A stretch of DNA of 6,697 nt from an uncultured Treponema sp. (lineage in GTDB: Bacteria > Spirochaetota > Spirochaetia > Treponematales > Treponemataceae), in assembly GCA_946403565.1 (NCBI GenBank), contig CAMJAJ010000076.1, forward strand, positions 1 to 6,697, written 5' to 3'. Made by a program: the position numbers and the translations under genes. Within the stretch, counting starts at the first letter, position 1. Each line of letters opens with the position of its first letter. The notes below the pieces were generated by a model, which had not been told where the DNA came from, did not search any database, and was given only the letters and a program-made list of their open reading frames with translations. This document shows positions 1 through 5,612 of this stretch, one piece after another.

Positions 1-150
1 GAGGCGGACAAGACCGACCCCCTGACGGAGAAGATTGACGGAATTGAAGACCATGATGCCAAGCTTCTGGATGACGACGACTTCTCGGACGCCGAGAACT
101 CCTACGTCGAGATAGACGAGGAGCTGGATGACGATGGAGGTGACTTATGA
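1..150 (+). CDS. C-terminal end of an acidic protein of unknown function (partial)
   Basis: Only this frame is open through the left edge; the other two forward frames meet stops within about 40 bases. It encodes 49 residues and a TGA. The visible tail is strongly acidic, with runs such as LLDDDDF and EIDEELDDDGGDL, and looks disordered; no domain can be named. Its stop overlaps the ATG of the next gene (ATGA), so the two are co-transcribed and probably translationally coupled. The partnership with a secreted LysM protein hints at an envelope role, but that is inference. The start and most of the protein lie outside the window. Confidence 0.7.
   Translation, partial: EADKTDPLTEKIDGIEDHDAKLLDDDDFSDAENSYVEIDEELDDDGGDL
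136..140 (+). promoter_or_regulatory. Shine-Dalgarno site of the LysM gene
   Basis: GGAGG lies six bases before the ATG at 147, within the last codons of the upstream gene. It fixes the start of the LysM protein. It is the only well-spaced Shine-Dalgarno in the window, in contrast to the genes that lead transcripts. Confidence 0.8.
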
Positions 151-866
151 TTAAGAAGCTTGTGAGCGTCGTATTGGCGTTCTTCATGACGGCCACCTTT
201 GTCTTTGGCGTTACTTACAGCTATAAGGACAACATTTATCAGAAGCTTGCGGAGGAGTACGCGGTGAAGGCCGACAAGGCCCTTGACGCCGGCGACTACG
301 ACCTTGCGATCGAGTATTCCGAGAAGGCGGAGGAGAATGCCGCCCTTTCGGAGGAGTTCATCAGGAACATGCGGAAGCGCGCGGAGGCGGAGGCCCTGCT
401 CGCAAAGGCCAAGGAGCGGCTGGATTATGCCCGCAAGATTGGTGCAGACGAGAACTATCCGGTCGCCTTCAACGCCGCGTCCGATTACTACGACCAGGCC
501 GAGGAGGCCTTGGACGATGAGGATTACGACAACGCGTCGTACCTGGCGCAGAAGGTGCTCGACACCCTGTCCGGCATAAAGGGCCTGTATGGCCTGCCGA
601 GGTTCTACATCGTCCAGCCGTGGGAAATCACGAGGGACTGTCTGTGGAACATCTCGGGCCGCAGCTACGTCTACAACAACCCCTGGCTCTGGGAGAACCT
701 CTACCGGGCCAACAGGGAGAAGCTGCCTGATCCGGACAACCCCAACTTGATCCTTCCGGGAATGAAGCTGGAGATTCCGTCCATATCGGGTGAGTACCGC
801 AGCGGAACCTACGATCCGAAGCAGACCTACGACACCTACAGTCCGAACTACAGTCACAACAGGTAG
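147..866 (+). CDS. Secreted TPR-like / LysM domain protein
   Basis: This is a 239-residue protein, probably exported and bound to peptidoglycan. Residues 1-21 form a Sec-type signal peptide: two lysines, a hydrophobic core, then a likely cut near VFG|VTY. There is no lipobox cysteine, so it is not a lipoprotein. Residues 28-145 are helical and charged, with two TPR-like units, ALDAGDYDLAIEYSEKAEE (45-63) and ALDDEDYDNASYLAQKVLD (121-139). Residues 152-212 resemble a LysM domain (YIV, then LWNIS, a Trp/Asn-rich middle and LILPGMKLEIP at the end), a fold that binds N-acetylglucosamine-containing glycans. The tail (214-239) is rich in Tyr, Ser and Thr. The start is set by GGAGG at 136-140 and the ATGA overlap with the upstream acidic gene. 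Similar signal-TPR-LysM proteins occur in treponemes; the exact role is unknown. Confidence 0.85.
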   Translation: MIKKLVSVVLAFFMTATFVFGVTYSYKDNIYQKLAEEYAVKADKALDAGDYDLAIEYSEKAEENAALSEEFIRNMRKRAEAEALLAKAKERLDYARKIGADENYPVAFNAASDYYDQAEEALDDEDYDNASYLAQKVLDTLSGIKGLYGLPRFYIVQPWEITRDCLWNISGRSYVYNNPWLWENLYRANREKLPDPDNPNLILPGMKLEIPSISGEYRSGTYDPKQTYDTYSPNYSHNR

Positions 867-883
867 TTGAGCCTGTTGCTGGT

Positions 884-930
884 CGGCTTCAAGCTGCCGG
901 ATGCAGTTTGAAGCCGCCGCCTATGATTTT
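884..930 (+). terminator. First of two tandem hairpins after the LysM gene
   Basis: A 13-bp stem pairs 884-896 with 904-916 (nine Watson-Crick pairs outside, one G-T, then three more) across a seven-base loop. A short T run (927-930) follows only after ten further bases, so it is a weak classical terminator. It begins 17 bases after the LysM stop and is most likely a 3' end or mRNA-stabilising structure. Confidence 0.5.
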
Positions 931-965
931 GATCCCGGGGAAGTCCTCTCCGGGGTCATTGTTTT
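931..965 (+). terminator. Second tandem hairpin, probable intrinsic terminator
   Basis: Bases 931-941 pair with 947-957 (11 bp, two G-T pairs) around a five-base loop. The T-rich stretch ATTGTTTT follows at once (958-965). It directly precedes the promoter of the ABC ATPase gene, so it would insulate that gene from read-through out of the LysM operon. Confidence 0.6.
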
Positions 966-988
966 AAATCCCACTTTTATGATATACT
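959..988 (+). promoter_or_regulatory. Promoter of the ABC ATPase gene, predicting a near-leaderless mRNA
   Basis: The -10 is TATACT (983-988, five of six consensus bases). A weak -35, TTGTTT (959-964), lies 18 bases upstream. The -10 ends ten bases before the ATG at 999, so transcription should begin about four bases before the start codon. No Shine-Dalgarno is present between them. The -35 overlaps the T tract of the preceding terminator. Confidence 0.5.
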
Positions 989-998
989 TTTCCCCGAT

Positions 999-1742
999 AT
1001 GACGATTGTAGAGCTTGAGAACGTAAGCAAGAAGTACCAGCAGGGCAAGGTGTTCGTCCCTGCGGTGAACGAGATGTCCTTCAAGATAGAGCGGGGGGAG
1101 TTCGCGGCCATCTCAGGGCCGTCCGGCTCCGGCAAGTCTACGCTGCTGAACTTGATTGGCCTGATAGACCTGCCCTCCGCGGGCCGCATCGTCATAAACG
1201 GCATCGACGTGTACGAGGGCTTTACCCTTCCCGACAACGACAAGCTCCCCTCCGACCTGGACCGGCGGATAACCGGAATCCGTTCGGCAAACCTGGGCTT
1301 CATCTTCCAGAACTTCAACCTGATTCCGGTGCTGGACGTGTTTGAGAACGTGGACATGCCGCTGAACCTGCTGGACAAGAAGGGACAGACCCTTTTCAAG
1401 AGCAGGAAGGAGCGGGAAGAGTGGATAAACTACCTCATAGAGCGCGTGGGACTGACGGACTGGAAGGCGCACCGGCCGGCCGAGCTTTCCGGCGGTCAGC
1501 GCCAGCGGGTCGCGATTGCCCGTGCCCTTGCGACCCAGGCCCCCGTCATACTCGCAGACGAGCCGACCGCGAACCTGGACTCCAAGAACAGCGAGCAGAT
1601 TCTGCTCCTTATGCAGAAGCTGAACCTGGAGCTTTCCACGACCTTCATCTTTTCCACCCATGACCAGCGCATCGTGAACATGTGCAACCACGTCATCTAC
1701 ATACTCGACGGCCGCGAGGTTGACGAGAAGCACGACGCATAG
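999..1742 (+). CDS. LolD/MacB-type ABC transporter ATP-binding protein
   Basis: This 247-residue cytoplasmic ATPase would energise an inner-membrane permease of the LolCDE/MacB class (lipoprotein release or export). All catalytic motifs are intact: Walker A GPSGSGKST (40-48), Q-loop FQNFNLIP with Q104, signature LSGGQ (163-167), Walker B VILADEPT (183-190; E188 catalytic), D-loop ANLD (191-194) and switch histidine H221. MTIVELENVSKKYQQG is the usual N-terminus of the family, supporting the ATG at 999 although no Shine-Dalgarno precedes it. It is slightly longer than the usual 220-235 residues, with apparent extra residues at about 73-90 and 127-142. No permease gene is adjacent: a terminator precedes it and a convergent gene follows after 77 bases. 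The partner must be encoded elsewhere, so the substrate cannot be assigned; LolD is the nearest guess. Confidence 0.93.
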   Translation: MTIVELENVSKKYQQGKVFVPAVNEMSFKIERGEFAAISGPSGSGKSTLLNLIGLIDLPSAGRIVINGIDVYEGFTLPDNDKLPSDLDRRITGIRSANLGFIFQNFNLIPVLDVFENVDMPLNLLDKKGQTLFKSRKEREEWINYLIERVGLTDWKAHRPAELSGGQRQRVAIARALATQAPVILADEPTANLDSKNSEQILLLMQKLNLELSTTFIFSTHDQRIVNMCNHVIYILDGREVDEKHDA

Positions 1743-1774
1743 CCGGGGCATGTTTCTGTCGGCCTGCTTCCCCT

Positions 1775-1792
1775 CGGCGGGCCTGCCCGCTG
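1775..1792. other. GC-rich hairpin between convergent genes
   Basis: CGGCGGG (1775-1781) pairs with CCCGCTG (1786-1792), with one G-T pair, across a four-base loop. It sits in the 77-base gap between the stops of the ABC ATPase and the glycosyltransferase. It could act as a 3' structure for either transcript, but no T run follows on either strand, so an intrinsic terminator is not shown. Confidence 0.3.
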
Positions 1793-1819
1793 GCGGTCTA
1801 GAGGTGCCCTGCTGTCAGC

Positions 1820-4024
1820 TCACGATTCCGTCAGTATCGCCAGCAGCCTGTCGGTGTGCTCCTGCCAGCTGGTCAGCTGGATTCCGCCGCTTGACGGAGC
1901 GTTTCCTTCCATAAAGAGGGCCAGCCATTCCTCCAGGGCGGCCGCCAGGTCCTCCGGCTCGTAGCCGGAAAAGTAGAAGGCGTTGTCGCCTGCGATTTCA
2001 TGGAAAACCGGTATGTCGCGCAGGATCAGGGGCTTGCCGTGGTAGGCCCCCTCGGTTACGGCCATGCCGAATCCTTCCCATTTGCTTGCGACGATGACCG
2101 CGTCCGCCGCCCTGTACAGGCCGTCCAGTTCCTCGTCGCCGATGCCCTCCCTGTGCCAGAAGAGCCTCTCGTCATACTGGGGGCTGCCTTCTATCAATGC
2201 CGCCGTGCCTTCGGCCTTCCAGCCCTTCTTGCCGACGATATCCAGCCGCAGGTCCAGGCCCTTGGCCGTGAGCAGGTCGAATGCCCGCACCGCCTGGTCA
2301 TACATCTTGCGCGGCTCCACGGTGCTGACCATGAGCAGGCGGACGGTCCTGGACTTCCTGCGCTCCTGGGCCGGCTTCACCTCCTGACCGCCTGCCCTGG
2401 GGCTGGAAAAATCACCGCCGAGCCAGACCCAGTCCAGACGGAGGTCGGGAGAACGCTTGACCTCGGGATGTTCCCCAAGCCAGGCCCGCACGTCGTCTAT
2501 CGTTGCCTTGGAGTTGCCGACGATTCCCGTGTAGCGGAAGATGACCTTGAGCCAGTTCGTGAAGCGGGGAATCAACAGGTCCGAGCAGGTCTCGGGGAAG
2601 CGGATGGGGGTGAGGTCGTGGACGAAGAACCAGATTCGTACCCCCTTTCTGCGGTACAGCTCGTCCAGCCTGTTCCGGTTGGCGACGGTCCCGTCCAGGG
2701 AGAGGTCGGGCGAGTAGATGATGTCGCCTGCCTGCGGCTGGATCTGTTGTCCCGTCTCGCACTCAAACAGGCCCTTTCCGTCCTCGTCAAAGTAGAAGGG
2801 GACGGTCTTGTAGTCCCCCGCGGCCTCGTAGAGGCGTTTGAGCTCCTCGTTCTCCAGCCGTGGAATTCCCGTCCTGTCTGCGGATGTCCGCTGCGACGTG
2901 ATGTCAAAGTAGAGGGTCCGCTCCCGATTCCAGTAGCCGATGAAGCGGGAAAGCTCCGCACTGAGGCGTGCTTTCATCCTGTCCCCGGTGCAGGCGGCCA
3001 GATGTTCGTCCGCGTTGGAAACAAGGCGGTCCCGGAGCGTCCTGTCTGTCACGACGCGGTGTATCGCCTCCGCCACGACGTGCGGATCGCCTTCGCCCAG
3101 CAGGAGGCCGGCTCCGCCCAGGCTTTCCCGCATGCCGTCGGAATCAGAGGCGATGATGGGGAGCCGGTGGCGCATGGCCTCCAGCAGGGGAGGGCGGAAG
3201 CCCTCGCGTGCGTCCATGCAGAGGAACAGGTCGGCAAGGCGGTAGTAGGCGGTCTTCTGTTCGTCCGTGCAGACACCGGTGAAAAACACGTCGGCAAGGC
3301 CGAGGGCCGCAGGATACGCCTGGAGCGCCCTGCGGTATTCGGCACATTCCGCTCCCTCGCTGACCAGGAAGAGCCTGCTCTTTGGATTGATGCCGCGCTT
3401 GTAGCAGTAGAAGGCCGCGATGCTGTCCTCCAGCTTCCTGCTCGGGAGGAGCCCGCCGACGGACAGGATGTTCACAAAGCCGTCGGCCCGGTAGCGGGAA
3501 AGCAGGCTGTCAGGAGCCTCTGTATCAGGGGCAGCCGCAGGCACCGCGGACGGACTGAGCAGGGGAAGGATGTGGATGGGGCAGCGGTAGCGCATCTTCT
3601 GCAGGTCGGCCCTGCCGGAGGGGCTGGTCGCAAGGCAGAGGGAGGGCAGCAGGTGCAGGGCGCCGGCCTGTTCCAGCCCCTCCCGGGAGCTGCCCGCGCC
3701 CTGTGTATCGCCGTAGTCGTCAAAGGTCCGGGGCGGGGGCATGCCGTGCCAGCGCAGGATCTTCCTGCCGTTCAGCCGTTCCAGCGTGCGCAGGAAATCC
3801 CAGCGGCAATATACGTGGCAGATGACTATCTCCGCGTCATCGGGAAAATCCGCAATGGGATGTATTTCTGGAATTCCTTTTTCTTTGAGCCGGGGGTCTA
3901 TTTCCCCGGCATATATCCGGCAGTCGTATCCGGCCGCGGTGAGGCAGCCGTGGATTGCAAGGCAGTCATCTGACCTTTCGTCAGCAAGGCGTATGGCAGG
4001 CAGCAGCTGGACAATGCGCTTCAC
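1820..4024 (-). CDS. Tandem two-module GT4-family glycosyltransferase
   Basis: This 734-residue cytoplasmic enzyme probably transfers sugars from nucleotide-sugar donors during surface-polysaccharide assembly. It has two GT-B modules. Module 1 (about 1-365) has a GT4-like N-terminal half (CHVYCRWDF, ILRWHGMPPP), the donor loop VGGLLPSRK (189-197) and an EX7E motif at E274/E282. Module 2 starts with LYFDITSQRTSADRTGIPR (371-389), resembling the D-x-T/S...TGIxR motif of O-antigen mannosyltransferase-like GT4 enzymes. It continues with FFVHDLTPIRFPE (466-478), VGNSKATIDD (502-511), the donor loop STVEPRK (567-573) and EX7E at E650/E658. Both active sites look intact, so it may add two linkages. 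There is no signal peptide or membrane segment. It starts at GTG overlapping the stop of the upstream coiled-coil gene (GTGA). Donor and acceptor cannot be read from sequence. Confidence 0.88.
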   Translation of the reverse strand: MKRIVQLLPAIRLADERSDDCLAIHGCLTAAGYDCRIYAGEIDPRLKEKGIPEIHPIADFPDDAEIVICHVYCRWDFLRTLERLNGRKILRWHGMPPPRTFDDYGDTQGAGSSREGLEQAGALHLLPSLCLATSPSGRADLQKMRYRCPIHILPLLSPSAVPAAAPDTEAPDSLLSRYRADGFVNILSVGGLLPSRKLEDSIAAFYCYKRGINPKSRLFLVSEGAECAEYRRALQAYPAALGLADVFFTGVCTDEQKTAYYRLADLFLCMDAREGFRPPLLEAMRHRLPIIASDSDGMRESLGGAGLLLGEGDPHVVAEAIHRVVTDRTLRDRLVSNADEHLAACTGDRMKARLSAELSRFIGYWNRERTLYFDITSQRTSADRTGIPRLENEELKRLYEAAGDYKTVPFYFDEDGKGLFECETGQQIQPQAGDIIYSPDLSLDGTVANRNRLDELYRRKGVRIWFFVHDLTPIRFPETCSDLLIPRFTNWLKVIFRYTGIVGNSKATIDDVRAWLGEHPEVKRSPDLRLDWVWLGGDFSSPRAGGQEVKPAQERRKSRTVRLLMVSTVEPRKMYDQAVRAFDLLTAKGLDLRLDIVGKKGWKAEGTAALIEGSPQYDERLFWHREGIGDEELDGLYRAADAVIVASKWEGFGMAVTEGAYHGKPLILRDIPVFHEIAGDNAFYFSGYEPEDLAAALEEWLALFMEGNAPSSGGIQLTSWQEHTDRLLAILTES

Positions 4025-4440
4025 TCCTGTTCGGCCCTTTCCTCGAGCTTGCGGATCCGGCTTTCCAGGGATTGGATTGTCGCCATGTCGCGTTCATGCT
4101 GCTTCTTCATGCCCTGCAGGCTTCTGAACATGAGGCGGTTCGCCCGCAGTATGGACTGGTTGAAATTCCGCTGCGACTCGACGGTCCTGAAGAGCAGGAA
4201 ATGGTTTGCCTTGCGGATGAGGTTCTTGACGAAGAACTTGAGCCCCGTGCACTCCAGGTCAAAGTAATAGTAGATGGACTTTTCCGCGTCCGCACGGTCA
4301 AGGCTCCCCTCTATCTTTTCCGCAATGTATTCCGTCGAGGAAAAATAGTCGAAGCACAGCGGCAGCACGGTCTCTTTTTTCCGGCTGTCCGCGCTTTCCT
4401 GCAGCTCCTTGTTCAGTGCGTCAAAATCCAGTTCCACCAT
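4021..4440 (-). CDS. Small coiled-coil protein co-encoded with the glycosyltransferase
   Basis: This is a 139-residue soluble protein with no catalytic domain that I recognise. Residues 1-60 are mixed and charged. Residues 69-77 (FFVKNLIRK) and 90-103 (QRNFNQSILRANRL) resemble a basic amphipathic VKxxIRK...QxxFN motif that I associate with proteins of O-antigen and capsule loci, often beside methyltransferases or GT4 enzymes. That resemblance is from memory and unverified. Residues 110-139 form a likely coiled coil (heptads in MATIQSLESRIRKLEERAEQE). It leads the operon and overlaps the glycosyltransferase start by GTGA, which implies paired production. A plausible role is a scaffold, chain-length ruler or membrane tether for the glycosyltransferase (inference). 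The ATG has no Shine-Dalgarno but lies ten bases after a -10 element. Confidence 0.8.
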   Translation of the reverse strand: MVELDFDALNKELQESADSRKKETVLPLCFDYFSSTEYIAEKIEGSLDRADAEKSIYYYFDLECTGLKFFVKNLIRKANHFLLFRTVESQRNFNQSILRANRLMFRSLQGMKKQHERDMATIQSLESRIRKLEERAEQE

Positions 4441-4450
4441 AGTCTAGCTA

Positions 4451-4479
4451 GTTGTATCGTATTCTCGGGTCTTTTGCAA
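4451..4479 (-). promoter_or_regulatory. Promoter of the coiled-coil/glycosyltransferase operon
   Basis: On the minus strand TTGCAA (4479-4474) and TACAAC (4456-4451) are 17 bases apart, each matching four of six sigma70 consensus bases. Ten bases separate the -10 from the ATG, predicting a leader of about four bases. The palindrome CTAGCTAG (4444-4451) covers the predicted start region and could be an operator, though nothing proves it. Confidence 0.45.
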
Positions 4480-4480
4480 G

Positions 4481-4550
4481 GGCGGCCGGCAGCGTGGGGC
4501 CGAAGGCGCTCTGCCTGTCCGAACCCGTCAGCGGGCGTCCTGCCGCCGCC
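4481..4550 (-). other. Inverted-repeat structure downstream of the SlyX gene
   Basis: The gap of about 110 bases between the SlyX-family gene and the next promoter is bounded by complementary arms. Bases 4540-4550 pair with 4481-4492 (11 bp, one bulged base). Inside are a short CCCG-CTGA-CGGG hairpin and an AGCG...CGCT arm pair. The outer arm touches the slyX stop codon. No T run follows, so this may be a folded 3' end rather than an intrinsic terminator, and GC-rich sequence makes chance pairing easy. Confidence 0.3.
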
Positions 4551-4774
4551 TAGTAGTGCGGGGGCTTCCTGTTGGGGATGTCGCCTTCCAGCAGGTCCGA
4601 CATCTCCCTGATTTTGCCCGCCATCAGCCGGGCCTCCTCGTGCAGCTTGCCCAGCTCCCCGCCGTTGGCGACCGTCACCTCCTGCAGCTGCTTGAGGAAA
4701 TCTTCCATATAGGTCAGCTTCATCTCTATCGCCGTAAGCCGGCTTTCCGTCATTCCGTCCTTTTCTTCCGCCAT
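4550..4774 (-). CDS. slyX: SlyX family protein
   Basis: This 74-residue cytoplasmic protein matches the SlyX family (usually about 70-75 residues) in size and layout. A helical coiled-coil segment runs from SRLTAIEMKLTYMEDFLKQL (11-30) to about residue 63. It ends in PPHY, the C-terminal signature of SlyX. The biochemical role of SlyX is not established; the name comes from a locus near slyD in enterobacteria. I chose the ATG at 4774 because a near-consensus promoter places transcription start on that base. The in-frame ATG seven codons later (MTESRL), preceded by AAGGA, is a possible alternative. A longer upstream extension in this frame crosses the divergent promoters and is rejected. The gene stands alone, divergent from the 2H phosphoesterase. 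Confidence 0.8.
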   Translation of the reverse strand: MAEEKDGMTESRLTAIEMKLTYMEDFLKQLQEVTVANGGELGKLHEEARLMAGKIREMSDLLEGDIPNRKPPHY

Positions 4775-4780
4775 GCCGTC

Positions 4781-4809
4781 ATTATCCCTTTCATGCCGCC
4801 TCCTGTCAA
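4781..4809 (-). promoter_or_regulatory. Near-consensus promoter of the SlyX gene, predicting a leaderless mRNA
   Basis: On the minus strand a perfect TTGACA (4809-4804) lies 17 bases from GATAAT (4786-4781, five of six). The -10 ends six bases before the ATG, so the canonical +1 falls on the A of ATG at 4774. A GGAGG sits inside the spacer, upstream of the predicted start, where it cannot be in the mRNA. Confidence 0.65.
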
Positions 4810-4810
4810 G

Positions 4811-4858
4811 GAGGGGAGGGGAGGGCGGACAGGTGCGGCGTGGGCAGGGGGACTCGGG
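4811..4858 (+). other. G-rich tract between divergent promoters
   Basis: The plus strand carries six runs of at least three G within 48 bases: 4813-4816, 4818-4821, 4823-4825, 4842-4844, 4847-4851 and 4856-4858. The first three are separated by single A's. It lies between the -35 elements of the divergent SlyX and 2H phosphoesterase promoters. It could form a G-quadruplex or simply be a stiff purine tract. No coding frame here is convincing. Confidence 0.35.
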
Positions 4859-4882
4859 CGGTGCGGACAGCTGCGTGCCTGT

Positions 4883-4911
4883 TTGACTTTTTGTTTCTTC
4901 CGTGCTACATT
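4883..4911 (+). promoter_or_regulatory. Promoter of the 2H phosphoesterase gene
   Basis: TTGACT (4883-4888, five of six) and TACATT (4906-4911, four of six) are separated by exactly 17 bases. Eight bases separate the -10 from the ATG at 4920, predicting a two-base leader. There is no Shine-Dalgarno. The GTG at 4902, in frame upstream, lies across the -10 and is not a credible start. Confidence 0.6.
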
Positions 4912-4919
4912 CCCCCTGC

Positions 4920-5537
4920 ATGAAATCGAAACAGAACAGACCCCGCGGAGGCGCGGAGCGGCACACCCATTTCATCGGGCTGACGCTGCCGGAAGAACTG
5001 GCGGAGACAATCGAGGACTGCCGTTCCTGGATGGAAGGCAGGTATGGCTGCCGGAGCGGGCACGGCACCCCGCCCCACATAACGCTCGTGGCCCCCTTCG
5101 CCCTGCCTCCGGACTACGGGGAGGACGATGTGGCCGGATGCTGCGTGACCGCCCTCATGTCCTGCTCGGTGGAAGGAATCTGGCCGCTGGACGTGTGCGT
5201 GGACGGCTTCGGCTCCTTTTTGGAGCGCACCCTCTTTGCCCACGTACAGGACAGCGACGGCTGGCAGGGGGCCTACCGGCAGTTCGTCCATGCCTTTGGC
5301 GCGGCAATGCCTGGCCTCCTGAAGAAGACGGGCCGCCGATTCTACCCCCACATAAGCATCGCGAACCGCGACATCCCCTCCGGCGCGATGGATGAGGCGC
5401 TCGGACATTTTTCCCAGCTGGGGCTGCAGTATAGCTTCCGGGCGGACACCGTGGCGATTTTCACGCGGACCCGGGAAGGCGGCTGGACCGTCGGCCGGGA
5501 GATTGACTGGCAGCCCGCCCTGGTACCCACGAACTAA
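4920..5537 (+). CDS. 2H phosphoesterase, 2'-5' RNA ligase (LigT/ThpR) family
   Basis: This 205-residue cytoplasmic protein has the two HxT/S motifs that define the 2H superfamily: HITL at 53-56 (within PPHITLVAPF) and HISI at 144-147 (within FYPHISIANRD). The paired histidines of this fold act in hydrolysis of 2',3'-cyclic phosphodiester ends, ADP-ribose 1'',2''-cyclic phosphate, or 2'-5' RNA linkages. Length and motif spacing fit. HTHFIGLTLP (15-24) is the usual first strand of the family. The true substrate cannot be read from sequence. The start is the ATG that follows a 17-bp-spaced promoter by eight bases; an upstream GTG at 4902 would add six residues but sits in the -10. The gene is monocistronic, divergent from slyX and followed by a separate promoter. 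No RNA-repair partner gene is adjacent. Confidence 0.88.
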   Translation: MKSKQNRPRGGAERHTHFIGLTLPEELAETIEDCRSWMEGRYGCRSGHGTPPHITLVAPFALPPDYGEDDVAGCCVTALMSCSVEGIWPLDVCVDGFGSFLERTLFAHVQDSDGWQGAYRQFVHAFGAAMPGLLKKTGRRFYPHISIANRDIPSGAMDEALGHFSQLGLQYSFRADTVAIFTRTREGGWTVGREIDWQPALVPTN

Positions 5538-5612
5538 CACTCCGCGGCTGGGGCTGCCCCGTCTGTTGGTCCGAACCGTCATCCCGGCAGTCCCATGAAG
5601 TACCACCCCCGC

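Noticed and set aside
102..857. A 251-codon minus-strand frame opposite the LysM gene
   Set aside because: The plus strand has a signal peptide, TPR-like units, a LysM-like domain and a Shine-Dalgarno. The reverse frame has a poly-Ser run created by the acidic codons and no known domain.
979..998. ATG at 979 as the start of the ABC ATPase
   Set aside because: It is out of frame with the ATPase and hits a TGA at 1000-1002. It overlaps the -10 region.
2000..3973. A 657-codon open frame on the plus strand, antisense to the glycosyltransferase
   Set aside because: It is a GC-rich shadow of the minus-strand gene. Its translation shows no domain, is Val/Gly/Arg-rich, and has no promoter or ribosome-binding site. 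The minus-strand frame has clear GT4 motifs.
4902..4919. Upstream GTG start for the 2H phosphoesterase
   Set aside because: The GTG lies across the -10 hexamer and has no ribosome-binding site. The ATG at 4920 fits the family N-terminus and the promoter.
4775..5080. N-terminal extension of the SlyX frame to 176 residues
   Set aside because: It would cross both divergent promoters and the 5' end of the 2H phosphoesterase. The extra residues are Pro/Arg/Ser-rich, unlike any SlyX, and the family length fits the shorter form.
5550..5560. GGGG-CTG-CCCC hairpin after the 2H phosphoesterase as a terminator
   Set aside because: The stem is only four pairs with a three-base loop and no T run follows. 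The 114-base gap otherwise holds only the next promoter.
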